Shown here: one piece after another, positions 51,512 through 60,667 of the stretch | Position numbering within the stretch: the first letter of the stretch is position 1 | How the letters are laid out: every line of letters begins with the position of its first letter | Assembly: GCA_052437175.1 (NCBI GenBank) | Contig: JBQVOK010000003.1 | Span: 434,001 to 498,000 of the forward strand | Reading direction: 5' to 3' | DNA length: 64,000 nucleotides | Origin: JACVCJ01 sp052437175 | GTDB lineage: Bacteria > Bacteroidota > Bacteroidia > CAIKAF01 | Position numbers and translations under genes: made by a program | Notes under the pieces: generated by a model | What the model was told of the DNA's origin: nothing | Database searches by the model: none | The model's input: the letters and a program-made list of their open reading frames with translations, nothing else

Positions 51512-53149
51512 TCAGCTCTTTTTGATCTTGAGTTTCTGCCCTATTTTCAAGGCATCGCTGCGCAGACCGTTCCACTCCTTAATTTTCGTATATGCAACGC
51601 CGTATTTGCGCCCGATGGCATAGAGCGTATCTCCGCTCTTAACCGTGTAATAAATATACGAAGATGAAGTTGCAGGTTTGGCGGAGCTGCTGCCCGTTTT
51701 GGGTGCAGTACCGGCCGTTTTTGCCGTTGCACCGGCCGCAGTGCCTGTTTTATTTACCGCGGGACTGTTGTTGTTTGAGGGCGCCGGTTTGGTATAGTCC
51801 GGCCCGAAATCCACCTCTTTATCGTCGCCCTGGTCAATAGTTACGTTCTGGCGCACGTTCTGGTCCTCCTGGGCGTCTACCTGCACGGCTTTGCGGGTTA
51901 CCTTCACCACGATCTTCTTACCCGGGTAGATCTTGGAGCTGCGCATGTTGTTCCAGGTCTTGATCTGGGTTACACTCACGCGGTATTTGGCGGCGATCTT
52001 GCTCAGGGACTCGCCCCGGCGCACCGTATGGTATTTTTTTATGGTCACGGGTTCGCCGCTTGGAGTGCTTGTTGCAACAGCCGTGGCGGGTTTGTCCAGG
52101 TTTACAGGAACCACTTCCTTCACCGGTTCAAAGTAAAAAGATGCCCGATGCTGGGCAATGGTCAGCTGCTGGTTACGGAAATTCTGCCCGTAGCCGATGG
52201 GCAGGTGAATGGGACTGCCCGAAGCAATGATCTCCCTGCGGGCCTCGGTATTCAGTTCCTTCAGTATGTCCATCGGGATCTGCAGCACTTCGCTGATCTG
52301 GCCCAGGTGTATCTTTTCGGAAGAGACCACGGTCTCCGAAGGCGACATCAGTTTGGGCACGATAAGCGGCATGCGGTTGCGGTCGAAGTTTTCGCCGATG
52401 AAAAGCAGTGCACGGAAAATGTAGTAGCGGTTACGGTACTCGGCCGGCATTTCATTCAGCAATACCGGAAGCTGATCGGAACCGGAACGGATGCGGGCCT
52501 TGTTCACAATGGCCGGACTGCTCGAAAAGGCCAGGATGGTCATGGGCCAGCTGCGGTACTCGGCGTACAGGGTTTTCAGGTAAGCGGCGGCGGCATCCGA
52601 AGAAGCGGCCACGCTCATACGCTCGTCGCGGAACTGATCGATCGTAAGCCCGTAACGCACCGCATGTGTATACGAAAGCTGCCAGATCCCTTTACCGCCG
52701 TTCTCACCCATGTAATACGGGTTCATGGCCGAAATGGCCGCAGGCAGGTATTTCAGTTCCCTGGGCAGACCGGCTTCGGCCAGCTGTTTTTCGATCAGGG
52801 GGAAATATTCGCGGCAGATGGCGAACAACACTTCGGTGTTCTCGCTTTTTTCGTACGTAAAATAGTGGGTGTACATCCGCACGGCGTCGTAATCTTCGTG
52901 CGGGAAAAGTACGTTTGCTTTCAGGAAGGCCTGCTCGCGTTCCCTGGCAGAACAGGGCACCAGGCAGGCGTTTTCGCACAGGGCGTCCGTTTCCACGTTG
53001 CGGTTAATGAGCAGGGGATTTTCATTCAGTCTCTCAAAACAGGAAATGCTCACTTTACCCGAAAGGCTGTCTATTCCATGGGCATAAACCCCGGAAAAGC
53101 CGGTAAAGGCTACCAGTAGGAGCGCTAAAAAGAGTGCTTTTTTGTTCAT
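51512..53149 (-). CDS. LysM protein with a transglycosylase-like domain lacking the catalytic Glu
   Basis: 545 residues with signal peptide (near SGVYAHG). Residues about 120-260 resemble an MltD/SLT lytic transglycosylase (AGLPRELKYLPAAISAMNPYYMGENGGKGIWQLSYTHA in consecutive pieces), but the catalytic Glu of the usual LPxxESxxxP is Ile here (LPAAISAMNP). Two LysM domains follow: YHTVRRGESLSKIAAKYRVS and YYTVKSGDTLYAIGRKYGV, joined by a Pro/Ala/Thr linker. It should bind peptidoglycan in the periplasm, possibly as a scaffold rather than an enzyme. The start at ATG 53149 is preferred over a TTG three codons upstream. Confidence 0.85.
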   Translation of the reverse strand: MNKKALFLALLLVAFTGFSGVYAHGIDSLSGKVSISCFERLNENPLLINRNVETDALCENACLVPCSAREREQAFLKANVLFPHEDYDAVRMYTHYFTYEKSENTEVLFAICREYFPLIEKQLAEAGLPRELKYLPAAISAMNPYYMGENGGKGIWQLSYTHAVRYGLTIDQFRDERMSVAASSDAAAAYLKTLYAEYRSWPMTILAFSSSPAIVNKARIRSGSDQLPVLLNEMPAEYRNRYYIFRALLFIGENFDRNRMPLIVPKLMSPSETVVSSEKIHLGQISEVLQIPMDILKELNTEARREIIASGSPIHLPIGYGQNFRNQQLTIAQHRASFYFEPVKEVVPVNLDKPATAVATSTPSGEPVTIKKYHTVRRGESLSKIAAKYRVSVTQIKTWNNMRSSKIYPGKKIVVKVTRKAVQVDAQEDQNVRQNVTIDQGDDKEVDFGPDYTKPAPSNNNSPAVNKTGTAAGATAKTAGTAPKTGSSSAKPATSSSYIYYTVKSGDTLYAIGRKYGVAYTKIKEWNGLRSDALKIGQKLKIKKS

Positions 53150-53230
53150 CACCAACAAGCAAGTTTACTTATTTATCCGGTTTTTCAAAATTTATTTTCA
53201 AAACTTTAACAGATAAATAAAGTTCCTGAT

Positions 53231-53980
53231 TTAGGGCAATATGGCCTTTACAGAGGGTTTCAGCGCTTTTTCCCAGCGGGTGTATCCTTCGGCGTTCAGG
53301 TGCAGCATATCTTTGCGGAAAAGTGCCGAATCGGGCTGCCCGTTCCTGTTCAGCAGCGGCGTGCGTACGTCTACGAAGCTAAAGTTGGGATAACCGCTCT
53401 CCAGGGCCTGTACGCGCGTATTGAAATCAGCGAATTTACCGCTCCACTGCATGCGCGAAGGCGAGTCTTTTACGGAGAGAAATACCAGTTGCGTTTCGGG
53501 AAGGTCGCGGGTTACGGCATCGAAGAAACGGCGGTAATCGGCAAATACCGAATCCACGGAGGCCGCATTATGGGCCAGGTCGTTCTCCCCGCAGTAAAAA
53601 ACGATCATGCGGGGCATGTATTTGGGTACAATGCGCGGGTAATAATAGTTGACCTCGGCAATGGTGGCTCCGCCAAACCCACGGTTTATCACGTGCGCGG
53701 GCCGGAAACTTTCGCCGGCGGTCTTCCATAAACGTATACTGCTGCTGCCCAGGAAAAGTACGGCCCCTTTGCGGTAGCCCTGTGTACTGTCGGCATGTTC
53801 AAAGGCACGGATCTCTTTCTCAAAACGCGTAATATCCCCGATCAGGCTCAGCGTGCTTACGCCGCGCACCACCACCGAATCGGAATCGTTCCGCAGGGCA
53901 GGCGATTCCCGTTTGGCCATTCCCTGTCCGCAGGACTGCAGCAGGAAACTGAGGGAGATAGTGAGTATACAACCGAACAT
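53231..53980 (-). CDS. SGNH/GDSL-family lipoprotein hydrolase
   Basis: 249 residues from ATG 53980, which gives a compact lipoprotein signal ending LLQSC; a GTG start 24 codons upstream is possible but less natural. SGNH blocks: FLGSSSIRLW (Ser), NRGFGGAT (Gly), FYCGENDLAH (Asn) and DMLHLNAEGY (Asp/His). It is thus an esterase or deacylase, possibly for acetyl groups on glycans or peptidoglycan, anchored in the membrane. It follows the EEP-family gene with a short gap and likely shares its transcript. Confidence 0.88.
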   Translation of the reverse strand: MFGCILTISLSFLLQSCGQGMAKRESPALRNDSDSVVVRGVSTLSLIGDITRFEKEIRAFEHADSTQGYRKGAVLFLGSSSIRLWKTAGESFRPAHVINRGFGGATIAEVNYYYPRIVPKYMPRMIVFYCGENDLAHNAASVDSVFADYRRFFDAVTRDLPETQLVFLSVKDSPSRMQWSGKFADFNTRVQALESGYPNFSFVDVRTPLLNRNGQPDSALFRKDMLHLNAEGYTRWEKALKPSVKAILP

Positions 53981-54054
53981 ACCAGAATGTAGTTTCAGGT
54001 ACTTAAACGAAACGCAGTGGGCAAGGGTATGTAAAATAACTTTTTTTAGCACAA

Positions 54055-55125
54055 TTATTGCAGGGTAACACGCATCATCACAGGCTGGTGATCACTGTAC
54101 GCAAAGTTCAGGTCGCTGGTTTTTACCCAGTCTATACGTACATTGGGCGAGGTGAGGAAATAGTCGATCACGATCTTATCCGTTTTTTCCGGATCGAAGG
54201 GCGTTTCCAGTTTACGGTTGCTTGGCGTGTTGCGGTCTACGCCCCAGTGCCAGCCGTTTTCCGGGAAGTCGGCCGGTACGCCGATCTGTGCAATGGCGTC
54301 CTTCTGTTTCATAACGGGTACGGTATAGTCGGGCGGGTATTGGTTCCAGTCGCCGCCCACGATTACGTAATTGCCTTTTTTGTATTCGGCTGTGATGTAT
54401 TTTTTCAGCGTGTCCATCTGCTGTTGTTTTACGGTGCCGTCGTCATAGGCGCTCAGGTGCAGGTTGTAGATCACCAGCTGTTTGCCGTTGCCCGTGTTGA
54501 ACTTCCATTCCAGCAGGCAGCGGTCCAGCATGAACAGGCCCACTGGCCAGGATGCGTCGGCCGCCAGGGCGATACGGCGCGAAGAAAGCGGTCCGTACGG
54601 CGAAAGGGATTGCAGCCCGGCCACACATTTGCCGTAGGGATTGCCCAGGGGCTGCGGCACAAAAGCACAGTCGTAGTTGAGGGCAAAAGAAGAGATGCGC
54701 TGCGGGAAAAGCCCGGCTATGGAAGCCGACTCGTCCATATAATAGGTCCGTTTAGAGTCTTTATCCACTTCCTGCAGCATCATAAAGTCGATGCTGTCGT
54801 TGGCCTGCAGGAAATCGTAAATACCTTTGGCATTCTTATCGGTAATTTCTTTGCTCTGCCGTACGCCGGTGCCTCCGTCAAAAAAGAAGTCACTTTCCTT
54901 CCCCAGTCCGGCATAGCCGATGTTCCAGGACAGGAAGGTAAAGGAGCGGGCGCTGTCGGGAAAGGGCCTGGAGGTACCGCTGATCGCCACGAATTCAACG
55001 GGATCGGGCCGGTAGTCCATGGCGCTCATCAGGCCCAGGAAGCCGAGAAACGCAAAAACAATGATACCCAGGAAAATGCCGAATATTTTAAAAAAACGGC
55101 GAACTGCACTCTTCTTGTTTGCCAT
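54055..55125 (-). CDS. Endonuclease/exonuclease/phosphatase-family membrane-anchored protein
   Basis: 356 residues, one N-terminal membrane helix (about 13-34) and then an EEP fold with the metal and catalytic motifs: FLSWNIGYAG, MMLQEVD, VIYNLHLSAYD, VGGDWNQYP and FAYSDHQPV. All metal ligands appear intact. The membrane anchor and periplasmic side suggest a phosphodiesterase or phospholipase-like role rather than DNA repair, but the substrate cannot be told. Upstream of the SGNH gene on the same strand. Confidence 0.88.
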   Translation of the reverse strand: MANKKSAVRRFFKIFGIFLGIIVFAFLGFLGLMSAMDYRPDPVEFVAISGTSRPFPDSARSFTFLSWNIGYAGLGKESDFFFDGGTGVRQSKEITDKNAKGIYDFLQANDSIDFMMLQEVDKDSKRTYYMDESASIAGLFPQRISSFALNYDCAFVPQPLGNPYGKCVAGLQSLSPYGPLSSRRIALAADASWPVGLFMLDRCLLEWKFNTGNGKQLVIYNLHLSAYDDGTVKQQQMDTLKKYITAEYKKGNYVIVGGDWNQYPPDYTVPVMKQKDAIAQIGVPADFPENGWHWGVDRNTPSNRKLETPFDPEKTDKIVIDYFLTSPNVRIDWVKTSDLNFAYSDHQPVMMRVTLQ

Positions 55126-55217
55126 AACAGGGATTAAACTTTGCTATGCAAGTATACTGCAAAAAACGGCGTGCGGCAACAGGTATACTTTATTTGACTG
55201 GTTTATAGAGATATGTG

Positions 55218-55247
55218 TTGCAGTTCTGAAAATTTGTCGTACCTTTG
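55218..55247 (+). promoter_or_regulatory. Promoter of the rluB-like gene
   Basis: TTG (55218-55220), 19-nt spacer, TACCTTTG (55240-55247). Exact consensus, 19 nt before the ATG. Confidence 0.75.
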
Positions 55248-55266
55248 CCACCCCAAAAATATATAT

Positions 55267-56412
55267 ATGAGAAATAAAAGAGGCCCTCAACAGTCGGGAG
55301 ATTCCAGAGGAGCAGCAAAAAAACCGGGTACGGCCCGCCCCGGTAAAAGCATTTCGAAAAACACAGGTTCTGCACGTTCTTTTTCAAAGCAGGAGCCGAA
55401 GACCGATAAACCGGCGTTCAAAGGCACACGTTCTGCCGCCGCCAAAAATACGGGTAAAAGCCAGCCGGCTGCCCGCAATACCTCCGCCAGACCTTCGGGT
55501 AAGGCCGCCACAGGCAAAAAAACCGGTCCCCGCAAAGATTTTGAGGATTTTACGGATTTCCCGAAGGAAAAAGCCCCTTACCGCACGAAGACCAATGACG
55601 GTTTTAAGCGGGAGTACAAGCCCCGCGCTGAAGAAACGCCCAAAGCACCCGCCAGAAAGAGTGCAGGCAGCAAAAAAAGCGCGGCCCTGGCCGAATCGGG
55701 CATACGCCTCAATAAATTCATTTCCAACAGTGGCATCTGTTCCCGCCGCGAAGCCGATATGTACATTGAACAGGGCGTGGTAAAGGTAAACGGAAAGATC
55801 GTTACCGAACTGGGTTACCGGGTACAACCGGCCGACGATGTACAGTTCGACGGCAAGCATATCCGCCCGGAAAAACCCGTGTACCTGCTGCTGAACAAGC
55901 CCAAGGATTACCTTACCAGCATGGACGACGACCGCGGCCGCCGCACGGTAATGAACCTGATCAAGGACGCCTGCAAGGAGCGTGTGTATCCCGTGGGAAG
56001 GCTCGACCGCAATACTACCGGCCTGCTGCTGTTCACCAACGACGGTGAAATGGCCGATAAGCTGATGCACCCGCGCAAAAGCGTGAAAAAGATATACATG
56101 GCCGAGCTGGCCAAGAACCTGAAAGAAGAACATATCGATGCCCTGCGCAACGGTGTGGTGCTGGAAGACGGCTTCTTTAAACCCGACGTGATCGAATATG
56201 TACACGAAAAGGGAAAGATCGAAAAAGCAAAGATCGGCGTGGAGATACACAGTGGCCGGAACCGCATTGTACGTCGCCTGTTCGAGCATTTCGGATATAC
56301 GGTGGTGAAACTGGACCGCGTAACCTATGCCGGGCTCACCAAAAAGAACCTGCCGCGGGGTAAATGGAGATTTTTGGACGAAAAAGAAATTAACCTGCTG
56401 AAAATGTTATAA
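55267..56412 (+). CDS. rluB: RluB/RsuA-family 23S rRNA pseudouridine synthase
   Basis: 381 residues from ATG 55267. The first about 150 residues are a disordered Lys/Ser/Pro/Ala-rich extension, then an S4 RNA-binding domain (IRLNKFISNSGICSRREAD, GVVKVNGKIV), then the synthase domain with catalytic Asp in VGRLDRNTTGLLLFTND and GRNRIVRRLFEHFGY. It modifies a uridine in 23S rRNA (RluB-like by the S4 plus KPKDYLTSMDDDRGR loop). Basic N-terminal extensions are frequent in Bacteroidota members of this group. Confidence 0.92.
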   Translation: MRNKRGPQQSGDSRGAAKKPGTARPGKSISKNTGSARSFSKQEPKTDKPAFKGTRSAAAKNTGKSQPAARNTSARPSGKAATGKKTGPRKDFEDFTDFPKEKAPYRTKTNDGFKREYKPRAEETPKAPARKSAGSKKSAALAESGIRLNKFISNSGICSRREADMYIEQGVVKVNGKIVTELGYRVQPADDVQFDGKHIRPEKPVYLLLNKPKDYLTSMDDDRGRRTVMNLIKDACKERVYPVGRLDRNTTGLLLFTNDGEMADKLMHPRKSVKKIYMAELAKNLKEEHIDALRNGVVLEDGFFKPDVIEYVHEKGKIEKAKIGVEIHSGRNRIVRRLFEHFGYTVVKLDRVTYAGLTKKNLPRGKWRFLDEKEINLLKML

Positions 56413-56417
56413 ATAGG

Positions 56418-56446
56418 AAAAGCCGTTCTGTAAAGGACGGCTTTTT
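56418..56446 (+). terminator. Terminator of the rluB-like gene
   Basis: 11-bp stem AAAAGCCGTTC / GGACGGCTTTT with a 6-nt loop and trailing T. Confidence 0.88.
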
Positions 56447-56534
56447 GTTTTCTATAGCTATTTAGCTTAATTTTTTTCTTAAATCAGGGAATAATTCCGT
56501 TATTTTGCAGAAAATTTCGCAAGGTTAATTATCC

Positions 56535-59282
56535 ATGGATAAATATTCATATACCGGCAATGCAGATCCGAGTGCGATTGACGGTCTTTACGCGCAATAT
56601 CTGAACGATAGAAATTCGGTAGATGAAAGCTGGCAGCAGTTTTTCGAAGGGATTGAATTTGCCGGGAAACATTTTCCGCAGAAACCTTCGTCGGGTTCCG
56701 GCGATGGCGAAGAGTTCCCGAAGGAGTTCAAGGTGGTGAACCTGATCCATGCCTACCGTCTGCGCGGTCACCTTTTTACCAGGACCAATCCCGTGCGTCA
56801 GCGCCGCCAGTGGGGGCAGCCGATCACGATAGAGAATTTCGGGCTCGACAAGTCGGACCTGGAAACGGAATTCGATGCCGGTAAAGAGATCGGTATCGGC
56901 CGTGCCAAACTGAAAGATATCGTTTCTCACCTGGATAAGATCTACTGCGATACCATCGGTTTCGAGTTCATGTACATCCGTGTGCCGGAAGAGATCGACT
57001 TCATCAAGGAGCGTATCGACGTACTGAAGAACGGCAACCCGATCAGCAAGGAAGAAAAATTACGTGTGTACGAAAAACTCTCCCAGGCCGTATTGTTCGA
57101 GAAATTCCTCGGCAAGAAGTTCGTGGGACAGAAACGTTTCTCGCTCGAAGGCGGCGAAGCCCTGATCCCGGGCCTGGATGCCGTGATACACAAAGGCGCC
57201 GAACTGGGTATTGAAAAATACTTCGTAGGTATGGCCCACCGCGGCCGCCTGAACGTGCTGGCCAATATCTTCGAAAAACCGTACGAAGACATTTTCGTGG
57301 AGTTCGAAGGGCATGAGTACGACGACCCGAACCTGGCCGGTGACGTAAAATACCACCTGGGCTATACCCGCAAGGTACAGACCACTGCCGGCAAAGAACT
57401 TACACTGAGCCTGCTGCCGAACCCATCGCACCTGGAAACGGTTGCTTCCCTGGTAGAAGGGATTTCCCGTTCGGTACTGGACCGCGAGTTCAATACCGAC
57501 CTGAACAAGGTTTGTCCCATCATCATCCACGGTGATGCCGCCATTGCCGGGCAGGGAGTTGTATACGAAATTGCCCAGATGCAGTCGCTCGACGCGTATA
57601 AAACCGGCGGCAGCATTCACATCGTGATCAATAACCAGGTAGGTTTCACCACCAATTATACCGAGGCCCGTTCGTCCATTTACTGTACCGATGTGGCCAA
57701 AGTGACCGGCGCACCGGCCTTCCACGTGAACGGCGACGATCCTGAGGCCCTGGTATTTGTAATGCAGCTGGCGATGGAATATCGTCAGAAATTTCACAAA
57801 GACGTATATATCGACCTGCTTTGCTACCGTAAATACGGCCACAACGAAGGCGATGAGCCCCGTTTTACGCAGCCGCAGCTGTACAAGAGCATCGATACGC
57901 ATCCCGATCCGCGTGCCATTTATGTAAAAAAACTTACGGCTGAAGGCCTTATCGACGCCGAAAAGGTGTCGGCAACGGAGATCAGCTTCAGCGCCCTGCT
58001 CGACGAGCACATGGAACGTTCGAAACAGCGCAGCAAGTCGGTGATCCGTAATTTCCTGCCCGAACTGTGGCAGAGCATGCATAAAGCTACGCCCGAAGAG
58101 TTTGAAGAAAGCCCGGAAAGCGGTTTTGATGCCGGCGAGCTGAAGACGCTGGCCGAACGCATCAGTTCCCTGAACCCGGAATTGAAATACATCCGTAAAA
58201 TTCAGAAAATTTACGAAGACCGCGCCGCTATGGTAGCCGATGGTACCCGCCTGGACTGGGCCATGGGCGAACTGCTGGCCTATGCCACCCTGCTGGCCGA
58301 AGGTGTTCCCGTTCGCCTCAGCGGACAGGACAGCGTACGCGGTACCTTCTCGCACCGTCACGCCATTGTGAAATCGGAGGACAGCGAGTCGGAATACTGC
58401 CCGCTGAACAACCTGGGCGTTGAACAGGCAAAATTCAATGTATACAACAGTCACCTGAGCGAATATGCCGTTATGGGCTTCGAATACGGGTACGCTTTGG
58501 GTTCTCCGCAGGGCCTTACGCTCTGGGAAGCCCAGTTCGGCGACTTCGTGAACGGGGCGCAGATCATTATAGACCAGTACCTCACCGCCGCCGAAGACAA
58601 ATGGACCACGCAGAACGGCCTGGTGCTGCTGCTGCCGCACGGTTTCGAGGGCATGGGTGCCGAGCACAGCAGTGCCCGCATGGAACGCTTCCTGCAACAG
58701 TGTGCCGAACTGAACATACAGGTGGTGAACTGCACCACACCGGCCAACCTGTTCCACGTGCTGCGCCGTCAGCTGAAACGTCCGTTCCGCAAGCCGCTGG
58801 TGATCTTTACACCGAAATCGCTGCTGCGCCACCCCAAATGTGTGTCTTCCCTGGAAGAACTGGCGTTTGGTAAGTTCCGCGAAGTGATCGACGACGAGAT
58901 CGCGGCCGAAAATGTAGAGAAAGTGGTGTTCTGCACCGGTAAATTATATTACGACCTGATCGCCCAGCGCGAGAAAACAGGCGATAATTCAACGGCCATC
59001 GTACGTATGGAGCAGATGTATCCCTTCCCGATGGAGCAGGTGACCGGCATCCGTGATAAATATGTAAAAGCCACCCGCTGGATCTGGGCCCAGGAAGAGC
59101 CCGAGAACATGGGTGGATGGTGGTATATCCGCGGCCAGTTCACCAACCGTGCCCTGCGCGACCTGGACCTGGAAGTGATCAGCCGTGAACCCAGCGCCAG
59201 TCCGGCTACCGGTTCCGCAGCCCGCTCGGCCAGGGAACAGCAGTCGATACTGGACCGGATCTTTGAAAAAGTAAACGCATAA
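56535..59282 (+). CDS. sucA: 2-oxoglutarate dehydrogenase E1 component
   Basis: 915 residues, thiamine-diphosphate decarboxylase of the TCA cycle. The N-terminal peptide (LYAQYLNDRNSVDESWQQFF) that binds E2, the ThDP region (GMAHRGRLNVL, HGDAAIAGQGVVYE, NNQVGFTT), and the E1 C-domain (GQDSVRGTFSHRHAI; VLLLPHGFEGMGAEHSSAR) are all present. It pairs with sucB, 36 nt downstream, in the multienzyme complex converting 2-oxoglutarate and CoA to succinyl-CoA. The lipoamide dehydrogenase gene is not in the window. Confidence 0.97.
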   Translation: MDKYSYTGNADPSAIDGLYAQYLNDRNSVDESWQQFFEGIEFAGKHFPQKPSSGSGDGEEFPKEFKVVNLIHAYRLRGHLFTRTNPVRQRRQWGQPITIENFGLDKSDLETEFDAGKEIGIGRAKLKDIVSHLDKIYCDTIGFEFMYIRVPEEIDFIKERIDVLKNGNPISKEEKLRVYEKLSQAVLFEKFLGKKFVGQKRFSLEGGEALIPGLDAVIHKGAELGIEKYFVGMAHRGRLNVLANIFEKPYEDIFVEFEGHEYDDPNLAGDVKYHLGYTRKVQTTAGKELTLSLLPNPSHLETVASLVEGISRSVLDREFNTDLNKVCPIIIHGDAAIAGQGVVYEIAQMQSLDAYKTGGSIHIVINNQVGFTTNYTEARSSIYCTDVAKVTGAPAFHVNGDDPEALVFVMQLAMEYRQKFHKDVYIDLLCYRKYGHNEGDEPRFTQPQLYKSIDTHPDPRAIYVKKLTAEGLIDAEKVSATEISFSALLDEHMERSKQRSKSVIRNFLPELWQSMHKATPEEFEESPESGFDAGELKTLAERISSLNPELKYIRKIQKIYEDRAAMVADGTRLDWAMGELLAYATLLAEGVPVRLSGQDSVRGTFSHRHAIVKSEDSESEYCPLNNLGVEQAKFNVYNSHLSEYAVMGFEYGYALGSPQGLTLWEAQFGDFVNGAQIIIDQYLTAAEDKWTTQNGLVLLLPHGFEGMGAEHSSARMERFLQQCAELNIQVVNCTTPANLFHVLRRQLKRPFRKPLVIFTPKSLLRHPKCVSSLEELAFGKFREVIDDEIAAENVEKVVFCTGKLYYDLIAQREKTGDNSTAIVRMEQMYPFPMEQVTGIRDKYVKATRWIWAQEEPENMGGWWYIRGQFTNRALRDLDLEVISREPSASPATGSAARSAREQQSILDRIFEKVNA

Positions 59283-59317
59283 ATGACAACGCCTGAAGGC
59301 AAAAAAAATACAACACT

Positions 59318-60580
59318 ATGGCATTAGATGTAGTAGTTCCAAGTCCGGGAGAATCGGTAAGTGAAGTAGAGATCGCAAGCTGGCTGAAGAAAAGCGGCGA
59401 TTATGTGAACAAGGATGAAGAGATCTGTGAGATCGATTCCGATAAGGCAACGCTTACCGTAAGCGCGGAAGAAAGCGGAGTGCTGGAGATCGTGGTGGAA
59501 AGCGGTAAAGTAGAGGTAGGCGCGGTGATTGCCCGTATCGACACTTCGGCCAAAGCCCCGGAAGGTACAGCGGCACCTAAAGCCGAAGAGCCGAAGAAAG
59601 AGGCCCCCAAAGCCGAAAAAGAAGCTCCGAAGGCGGAAGCGCCCAAAGCAGAAAAAGCCCCGCAGAACGACAGCTATGCCAAGGGAACGCCTTCACCGTC
59701 TGCCGCTAAAATGATGGCTGAGAACAACATCAGCGCTTCACGCGTGCAGGGTTCCGGTCCGGGCGGACGTATCACCAAAGGCGATATACTGCAGTTCATG
59801 TCTGCCGGTCTGGCCGCCAACGCCGCCAATATCGACAGCTGGGACGGCAGCCGCGACGAAGAACGTAAGAAAATGACCGTACTGCGTCGTAAGATCGCAC
59901 AGCGCCTGGTTTCTGTGAAGAATGAGACCGCCATGCTCACTACCTTCAACGAGGTAGACATGACGGCCCTGATGGAAGTACGCGCTAAATACGGCGATAA
60001 ATTCAAGGAAAAATTCGGGGTAAGCCTCGGATTCATGAGCTTCTTTACCAAAGCGGTGACCGAAGCGTTATATCACTTCCCGGCGGTGAATTCCATCATC
60101 GACGGCGAAGACCAGATCTTCCACAATTTTGTAGATGTAGGTATTGCCGTAAGTACACCCAAAGGTCTTATGGTACCGGTACTGCGCAATGCCGAATCGA
60201 TGGCCCTGAACGAGATCGAGGCCAAGATCAAGGAACTGGCCATCAAGGCCCGCGACGGTAAAATCTCGGTAGATGAAATGACCGGCGGCACCTTTACCAT
60301 TACCAATGGCGGTGTGTTCGGCTCCCTGATGTCTACCCCCATCCTGAACCCGCCGCAGAGCGGTATCCTGGGCATGCACAAGATCCAGGACCGGCCGGTG
60401 GCTATAAACGGCAAAGTGGAGATCCGCCCGATGATGTACCTGGCCTTCTCGTACGACCACCGCGTGATCGACGGTAAAGAAAGCGTAGGTTTCCTGGTGA
60501 AGGTAAAGGAAATGATCGAAAATCCGCAGCTGATCCTTTTCGGTGGAAAATCTCCCGAACAGGTACTGGTCGGTTTGTAA
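59318..60580 (+). CDS. sucB: Dihydrolipoyl succinyltransferase (E2 of 2-oxoglutarate dehydrogenase)
   Basis: 420 residues. Lipoyl domain (1-80) with the modified Lys43 in IDSDKATLTV; a flexible linker of Glu/Ala/Lys/Pro repeats (KAEAPKAEKAP-like); peripheral subunit-binding domain (PSPSAAKMMAENNISASRVQGSGPGGRITKGD in pieces); and the catalytic domain with FSYDHRVIDGKE (HxxxDG). Forms the core of the complex and transfers succinyl to CoA. Ends with a strong terminator. Confidence 0.97.
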   Translation: MALDVVVPSPGESVSEVEIASWLKKSGDYVNKDEEICEIDSDKATLTVSAEESGVLEIVVESGKVEVGAVIARIDTSAKAPEGTAAPKAEEPKKEAPKAEKEAPKAEAPKAEKAPQNDSYAKGTPSPSAAKMMAENNISASRVQGSGPGGRITKGDILQFMSAGLAANAANIDSWDGSRDEERKKMTVLRRKIAQRLVSVKNETAMLTTFNEVDMTALMEVRAKYGDKFKEKFGVSLGFMSFFTKAVTEALYHFPAVNSIIDGEDQIFHNFVDVGIAVSTPKGLMVPVLRNAESMALNEIEAKIKELAIKARDGKISVDEMTGGTFTITNGGVFGSLMSTPILNPPQSGILGMHKIQDRPVAINGKVEIRPMMYLAFSYDHRVIDGKESVGFLVKVKEMIENPQLILFGGKSPEQVLVGL

Positions 60581-60601
60581 AACATACTGTAGTATTGCAG
60601 G

Positions 60602-60633
60602 AAGCCTTCTCTTACGGGAGAAGGCTTTTTTTT
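60602..60633 (+). terminator. Terminator of sucAB
   Basis: 10-bp stem AAGCCTTCTC / GAGAAGGCTT with a 6-nt loop, then a run of eight T, which also contains the -33 of the next promoter. Confidence 0.9.
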
Positions 60634-60662
60634 GCAGTTACGCCCGCAAAATCGTAAATTTG
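60631..60662 (+). promoter_or_regulatory. Promoter of paralogue B
   Basis: TTTG (60631-60634), 20-nt spacer, TAAATTTG (60655-60662), then the ATG 6 nt later. Exact consensus, nearly leaderless. Confidence 0.75.
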
Positions 60663-60667
60663 TGATA

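Noticed and set aside
57060..58832. Long open frame (590 codons) antisense to sucA
   Set aside because: Composition is rich in His/Gln/Phe/Val as expected for the reverse frame of a GC-rich gene, and sucA is an unmistakable full-length gene.
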